Assembly (NCBI RefSeq): GCF_016863435.1
Contig: NZ_BOOW01000038.1
Location: forward strand, 95,594 to 159,593
Origin: Sinosporangium siamense
GTDB taxonomy: Bacteria > Actinomycetota > Actinomycetes > Streptosporangiales > Streptosporangiaceae
Direction: 5' to 3'
DNA length: 64,000 nt
Of this stretch, positions 61,115 to 64,000 are shown piece by piece; within the stretch, counting starts at the first letter, position 1, and each line of letters starts with the position of its first letter. Below the pieces are notes generated by a model. It saw only the letters and a list, made by a program, of their open reading frames with translations. It made no database searches and was not told where the DNA came from. The translations under genes were made by a program, and so were the position numbers.

Positions 61115-61338
61115 CGGATGGCACACCTCTTCGAACGACATCGGGCGGAATCGCTGAGTCGTCCCTGACGACGATGACTCTCAAGCAGCCATAGGCAACC
61201 GGACCGACCGGACGATGTACCGCGCGCCCGGTCCAGGATCAGTGAGCAAGAGCTTGTGTCGCGATGTCGCCGTTGACCCGACCATGCAACTCCCCGGCCC
61301 CTCACCAATCGCCGGCCCGCGTCACCTGGAACAGGTGG

Positions 61339-61824
61339 CTACAAGGTCACCGCAATGGCGAGAAGCGTGAGCGCACCGCTGCTGGTTATGGTGCGGGCGA
61401 GATTCCAAAGATTCCAGCGGTTCTCGAAGCGTTGACGTGCCACCCGAGACTGAGCCTCTGTGCCGACAGGGGCTTGATCAAGTCCACGATTCAAGGGCAC
61501 GTTCGCGGCTGCCGTAATCCCGAATGTCAACGCTGAGCACACCGCACCGGCAATCAGCCAGGGCAGCGATGTCTCGTGTCCGAGACCGAGCACGGCACCC
61601 ACAACGGCGGCCAAGGGCGCCGCGAAGAAGACGAACAGGAACCACCCATTCAGGATCGCGGCGTTGATCGCCCGGAACGCCTGAACGTAGACACGGTCAT
61701 CGACACGCCGGAAAGCGGGAGCGATCGCACAAGTGAACGAGAAGAACAACCCAGCCAGCAACCCATTGGCAGCGACCGCAACTACGAGCAGGGTATCGAG
61801 GATCGAGAAAGCCACGGTGTTCAC
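61339..61824 (-). CDS. DUF1772 / anthrone-oxygenase-like membrane protein
   Basis: 161 residues. Four membrane helices with the family features LVVAVAANGLLAGLFFSFTC, FRRVDDRVYVQAFRAINAAI, then AAPLAAVVGAVLG and a Trp/Asn/Arg-rich RFENRWNLWNLARTI. Relatives include fungal anthrone oxygenases; the bacterial function is unknown. The start (GTG 61824 or TTG 61830) is directly next to the NmrA-like stop, so the two are coupled. Confidence 0.8.
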   Translation of the reverse strand: MNTVAFSILDTLLVVAVAANGLLAGLFFSFTCAIAPAFRRVDDRVYVQAFRAINAAILNGWFLFVFFAAPLAAVVGAVLGLGHETSLPWLIAGAVCSALTFGITAAANVPLNRGLDQAPVGTEAQSRVARQRFENRWNLWNLARTITSSGALTLLAIAVTL

Positions 61825-61830
61825 CCACAA

Positions 61831-62691
61831 TCAAGAAGCGAGAATCCGGCGGATGGTGGTCTCGATACCGGTGTCCACTCTCACGCTCCGGTCACCACGC
61901 GGGGCCAGCAGCCCTCCCTCGTCGGCTCGATAGAGCTCGGCCAGACTCTCGGCGACGTACGGCCGGAATCCCGCGCCCACGAGCGCGCCCGACCAGGCAT
62001 CCTCGGGGAGGGTGGTGACCTGAAGTTCCCGTCCGAGCGCGTCACCAAGCACCGCCGCGACCGCCCTCTCAGAGTAGGCAGGACCGATGATGTCCACCGA
62101 TTCACTGGATGCGGGTGGCGACTGGAGAGCCTGGGCGGCGACGGCTCCGATGTCGACCGTGGCGACCATTGAATGCGGGATATCCGCCGAGGCGGCGAAC
62201 ACCGGGTAGACGCCACTGGAGCGAGCGATATCGATGACATCGGCGACCTTCTCCTGGAAGTGCCCCGAGCGCAGAGCCGTGAGCGTGGTTCCAGCGCCCA
62301 GAAGTGCTTGCTCAAGCCGATGCAGTCCCGCGATCGGGCCGGTACCCTCGGCGAGATCGGCCCCGCCCGAGGAAAGCATCACAACGTGCGGAACACGCTG
62401 GTCGGCGACCGCACCCGCGATCGAGCCGATGAGCCTGTCGGCGTGCGCGTCGAGGTCATCGACGTTCAAGTCGAACGGCAGCAGCGTGAAAAAACCCGCA
62501 CACCCCTCAAGCGCCCCGCCCAGCATCACCCGGTCATCGAGGGAAACCACGCGCGCCTCAACTCCCAAAGCCGCCCAACGCTCCGCGTCCGTGTGGCGGC
62601 GGGTGAGCACGCGGACCTTGGCTCCCGCAGCGAGAAGACTCTTGGCGGTGGCCGACCCGACACGACCCGTTGCCCCGGCGATGACGTACAT
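61831..62691 (-). CDS. NmrA-like NAD(P)-binding protein
   Basis: 286 residues, ATG with GAAGGAAG upstream. Rossmann start MYVIAGATGRVGSATAKSLL (GxTGxxG), then VRVLTRRHTDAERW, MLSSGGADLAEGTGP and LRSGHFQEKVADVID. Such proteins act as NAD(P)H sensors or reductases of quinone-type substrates. Divergent from an AraC-type regulator, a common pairing in which the regulator controls the reductase. Confidence 0.88.
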   Translation of the reverse strand: MYVIAGATGRVGSATAKSLLAAGAKVRVLTRRHTDAERWAALGVEARVVSLDDRVMLGGALEGCAGFFTLLPFDLNVDDLDAHADRLIGSIAGAVADQRVPHVVMLSSGGADLAEGTGPIAGLHRLEQALLGAGTTLTALRSGHFQEKVADVIDIARSSGVYPVFAASADIPHSMVATVDIGAVAAQALQSPPASSESVDIIGPAYSERAVAAVLGDALGRELQVTTLPEDAWSGALVGAGFRPYVAESLAELYRADEGGLLAPRGDRSVRVDTGIETTIRRILAS

Positions 62692-62836
62692 GATGCTTCC
62701 TTCGATCTAGTCGATTGCCTGTAGAACCGACGCTAGATGGCATCACCAGGTAATTCCATGACTGAAAGACCATTGTTCTTGCTCATTCGTCCAGCCGTAG
62801 CGGATGATTATGCCGATGGTGTGGCACGATTGCAGG

Positions 62837-63820
62837 ATGCAAAAGGCGCCAGGCACTGGAAGCCAGGACAGGCTCACTCGCATCCTGCACACGCTTCGGA
62901 TGCGCAGCACGTTCTACTGCCACGCCGAACTCCGGGAGCCATGGGCCCTGGAGATGCCCGCCATCGCCGACTCGGTCAGCTTCCATGTCCTCACCGCAGG
63001 ATCGTGCTGGCTACGTCTGCCCGACTCCGAACCAGTTGAATTACGCGCCGGCGACCTCGCACTGGTTCCTCACGGGAGGGGCCACGAACTGCTCAGCGCA
63101 CCGGAAGCCGGACCCGCCTCACGGGTCGACCTGCTCCCGCAGCGATATTTGAGCGAGCACTACTCCATGCTCCAGTACGGCGGAGCCGGTCGCACGGCGC
63201 AGCTAATCTGCGGCGTAGTGTCCTTCGACGACCCAGCGGCCGCCGAGCTAATGCGCGCGCTTCCCGCAATCCTGTTCGTCGGCGGCGACACCGTTTCAGC
63301 AGCCTCGGCGATCCGCGACACCTTGCGCCTCATGGCGAGCGAACTCTCGCACCCCCAGCCCGGCGGAGAAGCCGTCGCAACCCGCCTCGCCGACATCCTC
63401 GTCGTCCAGGCCATCCGCGTCTGGCTCGCCGCCGTCCCCAAAACCAGCACCGGATGGCTCCGAGCACTCCAGGACGAAAGAATCGGCCGCACACTCGAGC
63501 TGATCCACGCCGACCCCGGCCACGAATGGGACCTCGAACGGCTCGCACGCACCGCGACAATGTCAAGATCCGCGTTCAGCGCACGCTTCACCACACTAGT
63601 CGGGGAAGCCCCCATCACCTATCTCACCCGCTGGCGCATGAACCTCGCCCGATCCAGACTAATCGAGGAGAGCGTCACAGCGGCCCAACTGGCCACCGAA
63701 CTCGGCTACCAGTCCGAGGCGGCCTTCAACCGAGCCTTCACCCGCATCATCGGCCGAACCCCCGGCTCGATCCGCCGAGAAAAACGACAGGCCCCAGAAG
63801 CCGCACAGTCCCCCCACTAA
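62837..63820 (+). CDS. AraC-family transcriptional regulator (cupin type)
   Basis: 327 residues from ATG 62837. The N-terminal cupin domain (VSFHVLTAGSCWLRLPDSEP, VELRAGDLALVPHGRGHEL) binds an inducer. The C-terminal pair of helix-turn-helix motifs is WDLERLARTATMSRSAFSAR and AAQLATELGYQSEAAFNRAF, with the closing GRTPGSIRR. Probably activates the divergent NmrA-like/DUF1772 genes. ATG 62804 is an alternative start. Confidence 0.9.
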   Translation: MQKAPGTGSQDRLTRILHTLRMRSTFYCHAELREPWALEMPAIADSVSFHVLTAGSCWLRLPDSEPVELRAGDLALVPHGRGHELLSAPEAGPASRVDLLPQRYLSEHYSMLQYGGAGRTAQLICGVVSFDDPAAAELMRALPAILFVGGDTVSAASAIRDTLRLMASELSHPQPGGEAVATRLADILVVQAIRVWLAAVPKTSTGWLRALQDERIGRTLELIHADPGHEWDLERLARTATMSRSAFSARFTTLVGEAPITYLTRWRMNLARSRLIEESVTAAQLATELGYQSEAAFNRAFTRIIGRTPGSIRREKRQAPEAAQSPH

Positions 63821-64000
63821 ACCAAGCCCCGTCGCCGACAAGCGAACCCCGCCCTCTTTCCCGCCGTCACAAGCCGCCCACCGGGAGGGGAAGCCGCCAC
63901 CGGCAGAGGCGTCAAGTTGAGCGAACCGAGGCACCTTCCACCCCAGTCCCCAACGAAGAGTAACCACAGCGATGGGGGTGCGGGTGGCGGAGCCCCCGCC
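63821..64000. other. End of window, non-coding
   Basis: No gene. The last bases contain GGGTGGCGGAGCCCCCGCC, which resembles GGGGGGCGGAGCCCC at 30740-30754; both may be parts of terminator-like or dispersed repeats. Confidence 0.35.

Overview
The window is chromosomal DNA of a high-GC actinobacterium. GC-rich third positions, many GTG/TTG starts, ATGA/GTGA gene overlaps and the gene families present suggest a Streptosporangiaceae-type filamentous organism; the genus cannot be fixed from sequence alone. The block at 31.0-44.3 kb (fhaA, fhaB, pstP, rodA, pbpA, pknA, pknB, pabA/trpG, sortase E, crgA, rhomboid, ppiA) is the conserved cell-wall and signalling cluster usually found near dnaA/gyrA, so the window probably lies close to oriC.

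Layout. 0-5 kb: membrane and glycosyl-transfer genes, a STAS regulator, and decayed selA fragments. 5-16 kb: a selenocysteine locus (selA-selB and a divergent leaderless selD) interleaved with an operon resembling methylamine dehydrogenase (MauA/MauD/MauE) maturation genes. Two tRNA-Sec genes bracket the mau-like operon. Remnants of selB and of two operon genes show that a tandem duplication followed by deletion shaped the locus. The membrane gene after the MauA-like gene has an in-frame UGA at codon 26, so it is a candidate selenoprotein. 16-30 kb: two-component and anti-sigma regulators, Ogt, a TPP-riboswitch-controlled CytX permease, rhodanese, Fpg, TenA, GPP34, an LCP protein and two CNNM/CorC proteins behind a structured leader. 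29.8-30.9 kb: a 36-bp tandem array and tRNA-Leu.

31-44 kb: FHA proteins, the PP2C phosphatase, the SEDS protein, the penicillin-binding protein and two Ser/Thr kinases are joined mostly by 4-bp overlaps, consistent with coupled control of peptidoglycan synthesis and division. 44-50 kb is sparse and repetitive, with a cluster of very small secreted proteins around a UPF0114 membrane protein. 49-64 kb is accessory: MarR, TetR and two AraC regulators next to metabolic genes (amidohydrolase, xanthine-dehydrogenase-type three-subunit oxidoreductase, esterase, NmrA-like and DUF1772 proteins). Three genes here carry single-base frameshifts, and one is also truncated at a direct repeat.

The most interesting part is 5.1-15.7 kb: selenocysteine machinery wrapped around a Cys-rich MauA-like peptide, two MauD-like redoxins, MauE, two secreted accessory paralogues, a UGA-containing membrane protein and a lipoprotein. 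No MauB heavy chain or MauG is visible. Assignments come from reading the translations; no database search was run.
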